From Rufibacter tibetensis (lineage in GTDB: Bacteria; Bacteroidota; Bacteroidia; Cytophagales; Hymenobacteraceae), in the NCBI RefSeq assembly GCF_001310085.1, contig NZ_CP012643.1:3765501-3829500 (forward strand): a DNA stretch of 64,000 bases. The letters run 5' to 3'. The stretch's first letter is position 1; each line of letters opens with the position of its first letter. The notes below the pieces were generated by a model, which saw nothing but the letters and a program-made list of their open reading frames with translations, was not told the DNA's origin and made no database searches. Shown piece after piece: positions 36,657 through 45,031 of the stretch. The translations under genes and the position numbers were made by a program.

Positions 36657-36761
36657 GTCTCTTCATGTTATTGACAATTTTTTAAAAAACTGTAAAAGTT
36701 AGAGGTAGTAAGAAGTAGCAATAAGCCGCTTTGCCACTTTTCAATAGATTAAAAAATAAAC

Positions 36762-36804
36762 AAAAGGAAAACTCCGACCAGATTACGATCGGAGTTTTCC
36801 TTTT
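36762..36804. terminator. Bidirectional terminator
   Basis: AAAAGGAAAACTCCGA and TCGGAGTTTTCCTTTT form a perfect 16-bp stem with an 11-nt loop. It lies between the converging hydrolase and ankyrin genes. Confidence 0.82.
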
Positions 36805-36905
36805 CCGCTATTAGAACGAACTGATCAATAGGAATAAAAGGTAAAATGCTTCCTGCTTCACCTGTTTTCTGGCTACTTTTTAAACAAGTAACCCTGTAGA
36901 AACTT

Positions 36906-37397
36906 CTAGCTTTCTGGTTGGAGAATCTTGAGAGCTTCTTCGTTTCCAATCTTCTCTGCCATTTCCAGGGCAGTAAGGCCACGACTGTCTCTGAGGCTTT
37001 GGTCAGCGCCGTGTTCTGCTACTATTCTTACCAGTTCATGACGTCCGAACATAGTGGCAAACATTAGGGCGGTGCCTCCGCTGTAATTCTGTATGTTAAG
37101 GTCGGCACCTCGGGAGATGAGAAGTTCTGCAATATCGGCGTAGCCTTTAAAGCATAAACCCATCAACGCCGTGTTGCCGCTCATGTCCTGAATGTTGACA
37201 TCAGCACCGGCGTCTAACAGCGCTTTGGTGGCTTCATAATGGCCTTCATAAGAAGCTAATATGAGGGGAGTGAAGCCACGGCCATTCTGTGTGTTAATGT
37301 CGGCGCCTTCTGCAATCAATTCCTGTATGGTAACTACGTCGCCTTGGCGGGCAGCATCAAACAAGACGTCTTCAATTCTTGTGGAGGTAAAATCCAT
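36906..37397 (-). CDS. Ankyrin-repeat protein
   Basis: A 163-residue soluble protein of about four ankyrin repeats: GDVVTIQELIAEGADINTQN, FTPLILASYEGHYEATKALL, ADVNIQDMSGNTALMGLCFK and LNIQNYSGGTALMFATMFGR. It has no other domain or signal peptide. Such proteins act in protein binding; the partner is not visible here. Confidence 0.9.
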   Translation of the reverse strand: MDFTSTRIEDVLFDAARQGDVVTIQELIAEGADINTQNGRGFTPLILASYEGHYEATKALLDAGADVNIQDMSGNTALMGLCFKGYADIAELLISRGADLNIQNYSGGTALMFATMFGRHELVRIVAEHGADQSLRDSRGLTALEMAEKIGNEEALKILQPES

Positions 37398-37636
37398 AGG
37401 GTTTAGTATTTATAATGCTCGTAGAACCCTTTTACGAAATATATATAATAATGTCTATGTTTTGAACTCACTCTTTTAGGTTCAGTCTGATTTAAAGGAA
37501 GAAAGTTTTCATTCTTGTAGAAAGACGAGGCAGTCAACTTTGTAATTGTTGTTTTTCGCTTCCTTTTAGAATAACAACTGTAAAACAAGTTTGATCATAG
37601 TTTCTGTCCATACTAACTTGTTTTCTCCTGTTAAGG

Positions 37637-38257
37637 TCATGACTTCTTCTTAAAGAGAATAGTCAGGATTCTGGGAAGGGTAGAGGTGTCATTGTTGTCA
37701 AAGTACTCCTGAAGGTGTATCACTTCCAAGCCATGTCTTTTCGCGGTTTGGGTAAACTCAGAGACGTGGTGGGTGAAACAGGGAACCACTTGTCTGCAGG
37801 CTTCTGTATCAAAGCGGGCTTTAGTGCCGGAGTATTGTTTGAACGGATGGAGCTCACCCAGGTACACGTAGCCTCCTGGAACCAAAGCAACTGCAGTTTC
37901 CTGAAAGATGTGTTCCAGTTTCTCTATGTGCTCTAACACTAAGGAAAAGGTAATCAGGTCATAAAGGGTATCTCTAAATGTCCAAAGAGAGGTGATGTCT
38001 GCCTGGAGTGAACTGAACATTGGAAGCAGTTACCTTTTTCCGGGGTTTGCTGAGCATTTCTTCAGATAAATCTACTCCTGTGACATTCTGCGCTTTTTCA
38101 GCCAACCATTGGGTGTTCTTGCCGGTTCCGCAGCCAATCTCAAGACATCGGTGAAAGGGGAGGGAAGCTAGAGTATTCCTTAGGGACTGAGCCTCCAGGT
38201 CATGTGTTTTGTTGTGGTTGGTGTCGTGCGCGGGGACCAGGCATTATAAGCGTTCAT
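37637..38257 (-). pseudogene. SAM-dependent methyltransferase, two frameshifts
   Basis: Class I methyltransferase in three frames. From the ATG at 38257 the reading begins MNAYNAWS and then loses frame near 38230. A second frame gives DTNHNKTHDLEAQSLRNT and the SAM motif LEIGCGTGKNTQWLAEKA with VTGVDLSEEML. Near 38010 the frame shifts again into QADITSLWTFRDTLYDLIT. It then reads FSLVLEHIEKLEHIF and VPGGYVYLGELHPF to the stop. All conserved blocks are still readable, so the gene died recently or the assembly has two indels. A GNAT gene ends 15 bp upstream on the same strand. Confidence 0.8.
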
Positions 38258-38271
38258 AAGGTTATCTGGAT

Positions 38272-38826
38272 TTAATGAGTGTGAAGTCCTTCCTGAAATT
38301 GAGTGAAGGTCATCTTCCAACGTTTAACGGGTTGCTCAGAATTTATCCAGCCAGGAGTAGTCACATACTCTTTCACTAGCCGGAACCCTGCTTTCTCCAG
38401 TGTTCTGTTAGGTGCAGGATTTAGGGCGTACGGCTCACAATACAATCGTTTAAGTTGAAGCTTCTGAAAGAAGTGAAGAAGGGTGAGTTGAATAAAAGAA
38501 GAACCTATTCCCTTCTGGCGGAGATCTGGTTTCCAAAGATGTAGGTGCATGTACGCTTCTTCTCCAAAAAGTATTTTGTTAGCATTTGAATGACCCACCG
38601 GTATTCCATCAGCTAGCCAGATAAGGCAGTATGAATTCTTTTCTTCCAGTGGCTTGTGTATCTGAGCAAACAGCATCTGCTTCCATTCTTCTCTGGTAGG
38701 CATTTTAGATAGATCAACTCCCATTCCCTCTAGAAAGGTAGGGGTGGCGTCAAACCAATATTGCACCAAAGGTTCAACGTCTTGTTCCTGAATCTCTCTT
38801 ATTGCTAAGGACGGAGTAGTGCTCAT
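38272..38826 (-). CDS. GNAT-family N-acetyltransferase
   Basis: A 184-residue acyltransferase. The N-terminal strand-helix pair SLAIREIQEQDVEPLVQYWF, the acetyl-CoA loop RQKGIGSSFIQLTLL and the C-terminal NRTLEKAGFRLVKEY follow the GNAT pattern. Substrate is unknown. The broken methyltransferase follows downstream after 15 bp, so they were probably one operon. Confidence 0.87.
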   Translation of the reverse strand: MSTTPSLAIREIQEQDVEPLVQYWFDATPTFLEGMGVDLSKMPTREEWKQMLFAQIHKPLEEKNSYCLIWLADGIPVGHSNANKILFGEEAYMHLHLWKPDLRQKGIGSSFIQLTLLHFFQKLQLKRLYCEPYALNPAPNRTLEKAGFRLVKEYVTTPGWINSEQPVKRWKMTFTQFQEGLHTH

Positions 38827-39009
38827 GTGCCTGGCTGCTTTGAAAGGTAAGATAAAAGAAAGTGTGACCTTTACCTTTTCTCATTTAGACAAGTAAGGTG
38901 ATTTGTCAATAGGCATACTTGAGGAAAACTACTTCTAATAAACTACTTTGTTTTTAAACTTTCTAATAGTGTGGCAAATAATGGATTAGTAGAGTCATTC
39001 AAAAAACAA

Positions 39010-39070
39010 AGCCTCTGAAAGGACAGAGGTAGGGATATAGTTTCCTTCCGCAGTCTTTCCAGAGGCTTCA
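39010..39070 (-). terminator. Possible terminator of the small basic gene
   Basis: AAGCCTCTGAAAG and CTTTCCAGAGGCTT can pair with one bulge around a loop of about 30 nt, just after the small gene at 39091-39201. Confidence 0.45.
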
Positions 39071-39090
39071 TCTGGTGGTCAATGAAAAGG

Positions 39091-39201
39091 TTAGTCTCTT
39101 TTAGAATCTCTTTTTTGCTGTTTCTCAGCCCTTTTTTCCTTCAGGGTCTTGGTAGGTTCCTTTTTGCTTTTTTCTTTGGTGGGTGTCTTTCCTTTGGCCA
39201 T
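39091..39201 (-). CDS. Small Lys-rich protein (36 aa)
   Basis: Reading frame too short for usual gene finders. It begins MAKGKTPTKEKSKKEPTKTL and ends KRDSKRD, with about 40 percent Lys/Arg and no hydrophobic segment. A terminator-like hairpin lies 21 bp past the stop. Short basic proteins of this look occur in other Cytophagales in my memory, but I cannot confirm homology. It may bind nucleic acid. Confidence 0.55.
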   Translation of the reverse strand: MAKGKTPTKEKSKKEPTKTLKEKRAEKQQKRDSKRD

Positions 39202-39575
39202 GATAGTAAATTTTAATTCTGGAGTTGTTGAATGAAGGTAGAGAAATATACAGATAAACAATGTATTAGCAAAGGCTATCTATTAGTCAACTAATCCTAA
39301 CAATCTCTCTTCTATACGAGGTTTGGTAAACTATTCCTGTAAATCAAAGAAAGGCTGCCAGAATTAAAGTGAAAACGACCTGCAATCAACAGCTAAGGCT
39401 ATAAATTACCACGAGGTGAAAAATTGAAAACTTAGGATTAGAAGCTATGCAGGAGGATGAAAGGAAAACTCAAGTTATTTCGAATAAGAGAAACTAAGAT
39501 CCACTACTTGAGTTGTAAATAATTATTTTGGAATGCTTTAACTTGCTCTCATGAGAATATAAATATGGGTAAAGG
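39202..39575. other. Intergenic region
   Basis: About 370 bp between the small basic gene and the 83-residue gene. Nothing recognised. Confidence 0.5.
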
Positions 39576-39827
39576 CTAGCTTAGCAGCAGAACCTTGTTG
39601 TTCCGGTAGATGTCAATGCCCACCCGTGAAAAATGTTTAATGCTGATTCGTACCTCGTACTTAGCAAGTTCCCCTTGTTCTTCCCGTTCAAAGGTGTGGT
39701 TTTCACCTAAAAGCGATTTCTTTTCTGAGACGATCTCCCCATTATACTTAATGGTCTCTACTCCTGTGTAAGAGTTGTCTACTTCTATTTTAACTGCATC
39801 AGAGAGGTTGAGGGTGAGCACGTTCAT
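39576..39827 (-). CDS. Small hypothetical beta-rich protein (83 aa)
   Basis: Starts MNVLTLNLSDAVKIEVDNSY and is predicted mostly beta-strand (VETIKYNGEIVSEKKSLLGE, AKYEVRISIKHFSRVGIDIY). No signal peptide, no Cys and no known domain. The regular strand pattern suggests a real gene. Function unknown. Confidence 0.6.
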   Translation of the reverse strand: MNVLTLNLSDAVKIEVDNSYTGVETIKYNGEIVSEKKSLLGENHTFEREEQGELAKYEVRISIKHFSRVGIDIYRNNKVLLLS

Positions 39828-40136
39828 AGGGAGGACATTTGCAAAAGCTGAAGATTAGACAAACAGAATTTCATTCTTTGGGTGAAAGAAGCTGCTTTCT
39901 TATAATTAGTCTGACATATTTTAAAATTATTACAATAGAGTTCCGAATTGTGAGTGGTGCTTTACTGCTGAGCTATCCAACTTTCGGATACAGTACTGGA
40001 GCTTTTCTGTTTTAGGACTGTTTTATTGAAAATAGAAGCGAAATGTTATAGATGAACCTTCATTCTTACCTTATGTAGAAACAGTTTGCCTTGATCAGAA
40101 TGAAGGGGACCCACCAAGGCTACGGAATGCTTAAGT
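39828..40136. other. Intergenic region
   Basis: About 310 bp. The only notable item is a short tRNA-like stretch at about 39955-39985 on the minus strand, described under findings. No gene called. Confidence 0.4.
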
Positions 40137-40523
40137 TTATTTGATTAGATATTCTCCTTCAGCATAAGGTTCTTCATAATACCGTCGGGTGATGTTCCAC
40201 TTCACGGAAGAGATGTTTTGGTTTATCAGAGAATCCTGATAAAAACGGGTTTGAGCGGTTGTGTATGAACTGGTAGAGTGTTGCATCTTCAGGTCCTGAA
40301 AACATTTCTTACCCTCGCCCATCATCCTTCCTGCTCTTTTTACTTCCTTGCCAGCTTTGGTTTTAATAACAATAGAATAAATGCCTTCTACCTCCTTATT
40401 AAAGCACATTTCAAACTTATTCTGATCTAACACCTTGAACGAAGTCATCTGCACAGAAGTGGGCTGGCTAGGATTGCAACCGAATAGAACCAAGAGTGCA
40501 GCACAGTACAGAGTCACTTTCAT
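40137..40523 (-). CDS. Hypothetical lipoprotein
   Basis: A 128-residue protein with a lipoprotein signal (LYCAALLVLFGCNPSQ, lipobox Cys16). The body is mainly beta (FKVLDQNKFEMCFNKEVEGI, YSIVIKTKAGKEVKRAGRMM) with two more Cys residues that could form a disulphide. No family recognised. Confidence 0.7.
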   Translation of the reverse strand: MKVTLYCAALLVLFGCNPSQPTSVQMTSFKVLDQNKFEMCFNKEVEGIYSIVIKTKAGKEVKRAGRMMGEGKKCFQDLKMQHSTSSYTTAQTRFYQDSLINQNISSVKWNITRRYYEEPYAEGEYLIK

Positions 40524-40670
40524 AAAAGGGGAGAGTTTGCTTTAAATTGCAATCAACTCTTTACCTTGATTCCTATGAAGTTGGTTAGTGGCAGCCAGTT
40601 GAAAGAGAGCACAAAGGTACATATTCCTAATGGACTAAGGCAGGGAATTGAAGAAGGACAGGACAAAAAA

Positions 40671-40712
40671 AGCCAGCTAGTGGATACCTTGGTATGTGTC
40701 CACTAGCTGGCT
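40671..40712 (-). terminator. Terminator after the 110-residue gene
   Basis: AGCCAGCTAGTGGA and TCCACTAGCTGGCT form a perfect 14-bp stem. On the minus strand it is followed by TTTTTTTGTCC. Confidence 0.85.
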
Positions 40713-40733
40713 CTCAGCCTTAAAAATTTAGAA

Positions 40734-41066
40734 TTAGTGGTAACGTTCGGCGGTAACCGGAACGGCGCCCGCTGAAGTTCCGGTCAAAAGAAACGTGATC
40801 ACTGATCTGCCAAACCACAGACCATCCTGAATTTTACCTCCGGAGATTTCTTTTTTAGACAATTCCAACATTCTGGACAAGAACACCACCCGTTGAAAGG
40901 CTGGTTGGTCTATAGAGGTCCGTTGCATCAGGTGCTGAATAACTTTTTCAATTTCCTGAAGCGAACTCATGAGAGCAGGGGCAACGTCTGTATCATGAGT
41001 TGTACAGGTTTCCAGGTCTTCTAAGATGTGTTGTAAAGTCTGGATGGTCTCTTCTCTTAATTCCAT
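40734..41066 (-). CDS. Hypothetical protein, helical (110 aa)
   Basis: Starts MELREETIQTLQHILEDLET and is almost entirely helical. The C-terminal half has the block FLSRMLELSKKEISGGKIQD followed by GLWFGRSVITFLLTGTSAG. A close relative of this block occurs in the open frame at 41697-41969. No known domain. A strong terminator follows. Confidence 0.65.
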   Translation of the reverse strand: MELREETIQTLQHILEDLETCTTHDTDVAPALMSSLQEIEKVIQHLMQRTSIDQPAFQRVVFLSRMLELSKKEISGGKIQDGLWFGRSVITFLLTGTSAGAVPVTAERYH

Positions 41067-41696
41067 AACTAGATAAATCCTTTTTAAGGCCGTTTACAAT
41101 TATTTAAGGCTTAAGCGCCTGTTTCTTTATTTTGTCTTTTAAGGTATTAAGAAAGTGGGCTTTGATTACCCCCGATTTAAGTACCTGTAATATTAACAAC
41201 TGTAATTCAGTTCTTTAGGTCCTTTGTGCTGCAATATAGGACTCTAATGTATATTGTACAATTTTTTACTAAAATTTACTTGCAGTCTTAATTCTTGTAA
41301 CAATATAGGGAAAAGTCTAAGGATACCATAGTTTTTGTTAAAAACAAAAGTTGTTTTTAAACGTTAAAGGCAGTTTTAGTCTTTTTAGCATATCTCTTTT
41401 AGAAGCTTTAGCGAATGATTATAATAGTTTTAAATTTGTAATCCCCTTATTCTGAACAAATTGTAAGTAGATTCATGAAGAAGTGAAGCGTGAAGAACTA
41501 ATTCTCTTCTTCATAAAAAAAGCTTTACAGAACTCCGGTTCATAACGCTTGTTTCGACCTTAAAAGGGAGTTAACAAGTGATTAAAATCAATAACTGTTA
41601 TTGCTCTTTTGTGGATAATTCTAAAAGGTCTTACAGGCAATCACCTAAAAGCGTAATCTTTGTTTTCTTTAATAGTACCGTTTCCTTTTGGAGGTT
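41067..41696. other. A/T-rich intergenic region
   Basis: About 630 bp, A/T-rich, no gene called. A plus-strand frame at 41578-41898 covers the minus-strand paralogue and is rejected. Confidence 0.5.
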
Positions 41697-41969
41697 CTAT
41701 AAGCGGTCAGTTTTCTTAGTGTTATTAAACTTTTGGTTAGTACAGGAAGAAGTGGAGGCCGAGGTGCCTTCTAGAAAGAAGGAGATTACTGATTTGCCAA
41801 ACCAAAGCCCTTCTTGTACACCTCCAGTTTCTATCTGTGATTTGGCTAATTCCAGCATGTTGGAGAAGTACACAATTCTATCAAAAGTATGGTCATAGGC
41901 AAAAGCTTCTTCTTTAAAGGGAGAATTTATAATCAATAGTTCTGAGTAGAGTTTGCGTCTATAAGCTTT
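41697..41969 (-). pseudogene. Truncated paralogue of the 110-residue protein
   Basis: Open frame without an ATG at its beginning. From 41936 (a TTG) it reads LIINSPFKEEAFAYDHTFDR, then FSNMLELAKSQIETGGVQEG and LWFGKSVISFFLEGTSAS, closely matching the C-terminal block of 40734-41066. The frame is continuous with the upstream gene at 41970-42341, separated only by its TAG stop. It is either a fragment that lost its N-terminus or the C-terminal half of a longer gene interrupted by TAG. Translation from TTG cannot be excluded. Confidence 0.5.
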
Positions 41970-42341
41970 CTATTTGATGGTTGAAAAAGTGTGCTCAGGT
42001 AACCGGACGAAACCTGACCCATCTTCAAAAATCAAATACTTAGGAGCAATTTCAAACAGTTTGTGGTTCTCCTGTATGAAAGCGGACAAGACAGAGCGTG
42101 TCGTAAGGGCTGCTTCTCGGTATTTTTTGTTCAACACTAGAATTTTTGCCTCCAACACTCCAATTTGTGCGTGAAGTAAAACAGGTTGATCATGAAATCT
42201 GGCCTCGTAATGTCCAAGTTCTGTATAAGCCTGGTTTATTAGATTATTTATTTCTGATTTAATTACTTTTTCCTGTTCTGCATTTTGTACAAAGTTTAGC
42301 AGAATCTCTAGCAGCATGTCAATGCTTTGTTCCAGTTCCAT
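41970..42341 (-). CDS. Hypothetical helical protein (123 aa)
   Basis: Begins MELEQSIDMLLEILLNFVQN and is mostly helical with a pattern like TPR or four-helix proteins (AYTELGHYEARFHDQ, LLHAQIGVLEAKILVLNKKY). The tail is FEDGSGFVRLPEHTFSTIK. No signal peptide. The TAG stop is in frame with the downstream open frame. Function unknown. Confidence 0.6.
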   Translation of the reverse strand: MELEQSIDMLLEILLNFVQNAEQEKVIKSEINNLINQAYTELGHYEARFHDQPVLLHAQIGVLEAKILVLNKKYREAALTTRSVLSAFIQENHKLFEIAPKYLIFEDGSGFVRLPEHTFSTIK

Positions 42342-42929
42342 GAATAATTAGTGTATATAGCTTACAGTTGTTAGGTTTTATCGCCCTGTAAGTGGCTTTG
42401 AGGCCTCAATTTATAAAAATAGTTTACACTTTAAATTTTTATTTATAGTCTCATATACTTGATTATTCAAAAAACTGAATTTTAACTATTCTGTCATTTG
42501 ACTTCTTTACGGACTTGTATGACAAAGTGCCATAACTCACAATTGTACCAAAAATAATGAAAGACAGTTGCTTGAATACTTTCCATTATAGAATGTGCTG
42601 TAAAGTTTAGTATATGAACTTGTTATTTTGTAGTTTTTCCAGTATGCAGCATGGCGGCTGTTTGGATGTAGTAAATTTGAAGGTTCTGATTAGAGGGGCC
42701 AAATCAGCCGTTTTGTCGCTTAAATAAGGGGGCGTGAAAAATGGGTTGAGATATAAAAAGTTATTTTTAGAGGCTGTGGGACATAAGTATTTAATTTTTT
42801 CTGCATGCTCTACTGTTTTTCTTTACAACACCTTCTAGTAGTAGATGAAAGTGAATCGGACACTATAAGGAATCAACTCAGTTGGTCTGAGTGAAAGGTG
42901 CAGTGTTGGGTAGAAATCCTGTTGAGGAG
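42342..42929. other. Intergenic region
   Basis: About 590 bp, A/T-rich, between two minus-strand genes. No gene, RNA or repeat recognised. Confidence 0.5.
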
Positions 42930-43733
42930 TTAGCTCCTCCTGATCTTGGGGGTAAGGGTACGCCTAGTGAACCCTAAGCCTATTATAGTGTCCATTCTCA
43001 TAATTTTGCCTACTGACATTTTGGAGACTGCTAGCTTTTGGTATTCTTTTTTTAGGTATGAGTTTCTGGTTGAAGCAGCATTAGGGGTGGCTTCCAGAAA
43101 GAAAATGTACCCCGGTACCTCTAGTTGGCAAAAGCCAAATTCATTTATGTGCGCTAGTGAGTGCTCTGTAAGAATAGGGGCAGGCCAGGTTGGTTTAATT
43201 GTAGGAGAAGGATTGCTGTTGATTTTGAGAAAGTAAACGGGCAAGTCGCCCATGTTCCACCGAGCAAAATTTCTAACTTTTTTAAATGCGCTGTCTAGGC
43301 CCTGAGTAGTAATGAAGTGATATTCCTGAAGGAATGCTTCGTAGATTCCTCTTTTGAATTGCCTGGTAAAATCCTTTACAAAATTTGGCCTAACCTGAAA
43401 AGCTTTCTTCAGTTCTAAAATGCCTGTAGCGTGATAATAGCGGAAGTACTTTGCCTGTAGTTCGAGGTAGGAGAGTTCATTTTTAGAAGGCTTCGCCAGG
43501 AAGTTGATGGAATTAACTATCTCAGCAAAGGCAATCTCAGGAGATACGGTGAATTGGTCTATTTTGCCAGAAGTGCCAAAGTAAAAATTGCATTCATCGC
43601 AAATATCAAATCCAACATTGGTGTTACCTACCTGTCTGGTAATTATATGGGGACGGTTCTTAAACGTTTTACCGTCTGGTTTACCTTTCAGGCACCAAAT
43701 GCAGATTCCTTTATTTATATACTCTTTCTTCAT
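42930..43733 (-). CDS. HNH-like zinc-finger protein
   Basis: A 267-residue protein. The N-terminus has two CxxC pairs, CIWCLKGK and CDECNFYFG, flanking RPHIITRQVGN, a layout like the zinc-bound beta-beta-alpha core of HNH nucleases where the middle His is catalytic. The rest (FLAKPSKNELSYLELQAKYF, NFVKDFTRQFKRGIYEAFLQ) is helical with no known domain. The start codon ATG at 43733 is preferred to the TTG before it. It might be a nuclease of a defence system, but no partner gene is next to it. Uncertain. Confidence 0.6.
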   Translation of the reverse strand: MKKEYINKGICIWCLKGKPDGKTFKNRPHIITRQVGNTNVGFDICDECNFYFGTSGKIDQFTVSPEIAFAEIVNSINFLAKPSKNELSYLELQAKYFRYYHATGILELKKAFQVRPNFVKDFTRQFKRGIYEAFLQEYHFITTQGLDSAFKKVRNFARWNMGDLPVYFLKINSNPSPTIKPTWPAPILTEHSLAHINEFGFCQLEVPGYIFFLEATPNAASTRNSYLKKEYQKLAVSKMSVGKIMRMDTIIGLGFTRRTLTPKIRRS

Positions 43734-43976
43734 CAAGTGATAATACTTGGCTAATTAGCTGTAGGTAGGTTTTCTTCTGCTTTCAATTCTAAAATTAAGG
43801 CACTTCTCCTTGCCGAACTCGGGTGCATTGCAAACTTCTACTACAATCTTTTGATGGTACGCACAAAGTTAGAGTAGCTGAATTCCTAATTATTAGAAGC
43901 ATGTTGTGCTATGAAATTTTCTATTTCGTCGTGAGATGATTTGTCAATAAGCTTGCCATACAAATTTGAACGCAAA

Positions 43977-44007
43977 AAGCCCTCTCAACATCCAGTTAAG
44001 AGGGCTT
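43977..44007 (-). terminator. Terminator of the tRNA-Arg gene
   Basis: AAGCCCTCT and AGAGGGCTT form a 9-bp stem with a 13-nt loop, followed on the minus strand by TTTTTGCG. It starts 11 bp past the tRNA 3' end. Confidence 0.8.
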
Positions 44008-44017
44008 CTCAATCTTG

Positions 44018-44089
44018 TGGCCGCGCCAGGAATCGAACCTGGATCGAGAGCTTCGGAAACTCCAATACTATCCGTTGTACTACGCGGCC
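44018..44089 (-). tRNA. tRNA-Arg (anticodon CCG)
   Basis: 72-nt cloverleaf. Acceptor GGCCGCG pairs with CGCGGCC, the D arm is GTAC/GTAT, the anticodon arm GGAGT-TTCCGAA-GCTCT has anticodon CCG, and the T arm is CCAGG-TTCGATT-CCTGG. Two G-U pairs occur in the anticodon stem. The discriminator base is A and CCA is not encoded. It reads CGG codons. Confidence 0.93.
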
Positions 44090-44267
44090 TGGTATTGCGA
44101 GGGCAAATGTAGGAAATGCAGGGCAAGAAAGAAAACTGTCTTCCCGTTTTTTAAGCCTTTCCAGAAAAAGACGCCTTAATCAGGAACGGAATACATTAGG
44201 GGCTAACATTTTCGGCTTTTAACAGTTTAGAAGAGAAGATAAATACTTGTTACCTAAGACGAAACCT

Positions 44268-44687
44268 ATGAAAAGAGTGTACACGGCGGAAGTTACCGCC
44301 ACTGGAGGCCGCAATGGCCAGGTAAAATCAACTGACGGCATCATTGACATGCCGGTACGTCTGCCTGAAGGATTAGGCGGAAAAGGCGGAGCGACCAACC
44401 CAGAGCAGCTGTTTGCCGCAGGCTATGCAGCTTGCTTTCAAAGTGCGCTACAGTTAGTGGCCAGTAAGCAGCAGATCAGGCTGGATGAAAATTCAACCGT
44501 TACTTCTCACGTAGGCCTTGATCAGTTTGATGACGGCCGCTACGGCCTGTCTGTACAGTTAGATGTGAAAGTGGACGGGGTAGATAAAGCCAAAGCGGAG
44601 GAACTGGTAGCCCAAGCCCATGAAGTTTGCCCGTACTCAGTTGGTACAAAAGGAAATATAGAAGTAAAACTTAACGTGCTTGATTAG
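44268..44687 (+). CDS. ohr: Organic hydroperoxide resistance protein (OsmC/Ohr family)
   Basis: A 139-residue thiol peroxidase that reduces organic hydroperoxides. The two catalytic Cys residues are in AAGYAACFQSAL and AHEVCPYSVGT, and Arg in DMPVRLPEGLGG is the expected partner. The frame extends 7 codons upstream, but the ATG at 44268 aligns with the family start MKRVYTAEVTATGGRNGQ. No regulator gene is adjacent. A very long hairpin follows. Confidence 0.93.
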   Translation: MKRVYTAEVTATGGRNGQVKSTDGIIDMPVRLPEGLGGKGGATNPEQLFAAGYAACFQSALQLVASKQQIRLDENSTVTSHVGLDQFDDGRYGLSVQLDVKVDGVDKAKAEELVAQAHEVCPYSVGTKGNIEVKLNVLD

Positions 44688-44706
44688 GCTGCCGGCTTCA
44701 AGCTTA

Positions 44707-44778
44707 GTTTTTTTAAACCCCACAAAAAACGGGAGCTGCTTTTTAAGCAGCTCCCGTTTTTTGTGGGGTTTAAAAAAA
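44707..44778 (+). terminator. Very long terminator hairpin after ohr
   Basis: Arms of about 34 bp (44707-44741 with 44745-44778) are perfectly complementary and contain AAACCCCAC / GTGGGGTTT and GGGAGCTGC / GCAGCTCCC. It starts about 20 bp past the ohr stop. Confidence 0.85.
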
Positions 44779-44940
44779 AGACATATATTACCTAAAAGGA
44801 AGGGGATATCCTATAAGTGTTTTGCCAGCTAAGCTTGTGATAAAAAATGCTTCTAGCTGCTAAATGTAAACGGCAACACATTGTGATTTTGGTAGTATCT
44901 TCTTGTTGTATCTAACAATACTGTAGGTTTGGAACATAAA

Positions 44941-44977
44941 AAAGGAGCAGGGAGGGGTTTGCCTAGCCTGCTCCTTT
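44941..44977 (-). terminator. Terminator after the divergent esterase
   Basis: AAAGGAGCAGG and CCTGCTCCTTT form a perfect 11-bp stem, followed on the minus strand by a T run, 55 bp past the esterase stop. Confidence 0.75.
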
Positions 44978-45031
44978 CTAGTAACATTTAGTTTCTCTTT
45001 ACACACTAGCTAATAAAACCTTGTTCGGAAT

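Noticed and set aside
41578-41898. Plus-strand frame of 106 codons
   Set aside because: Shadow of the minus-strand paralogue block, which has a recognisable relative at 40734-41066.
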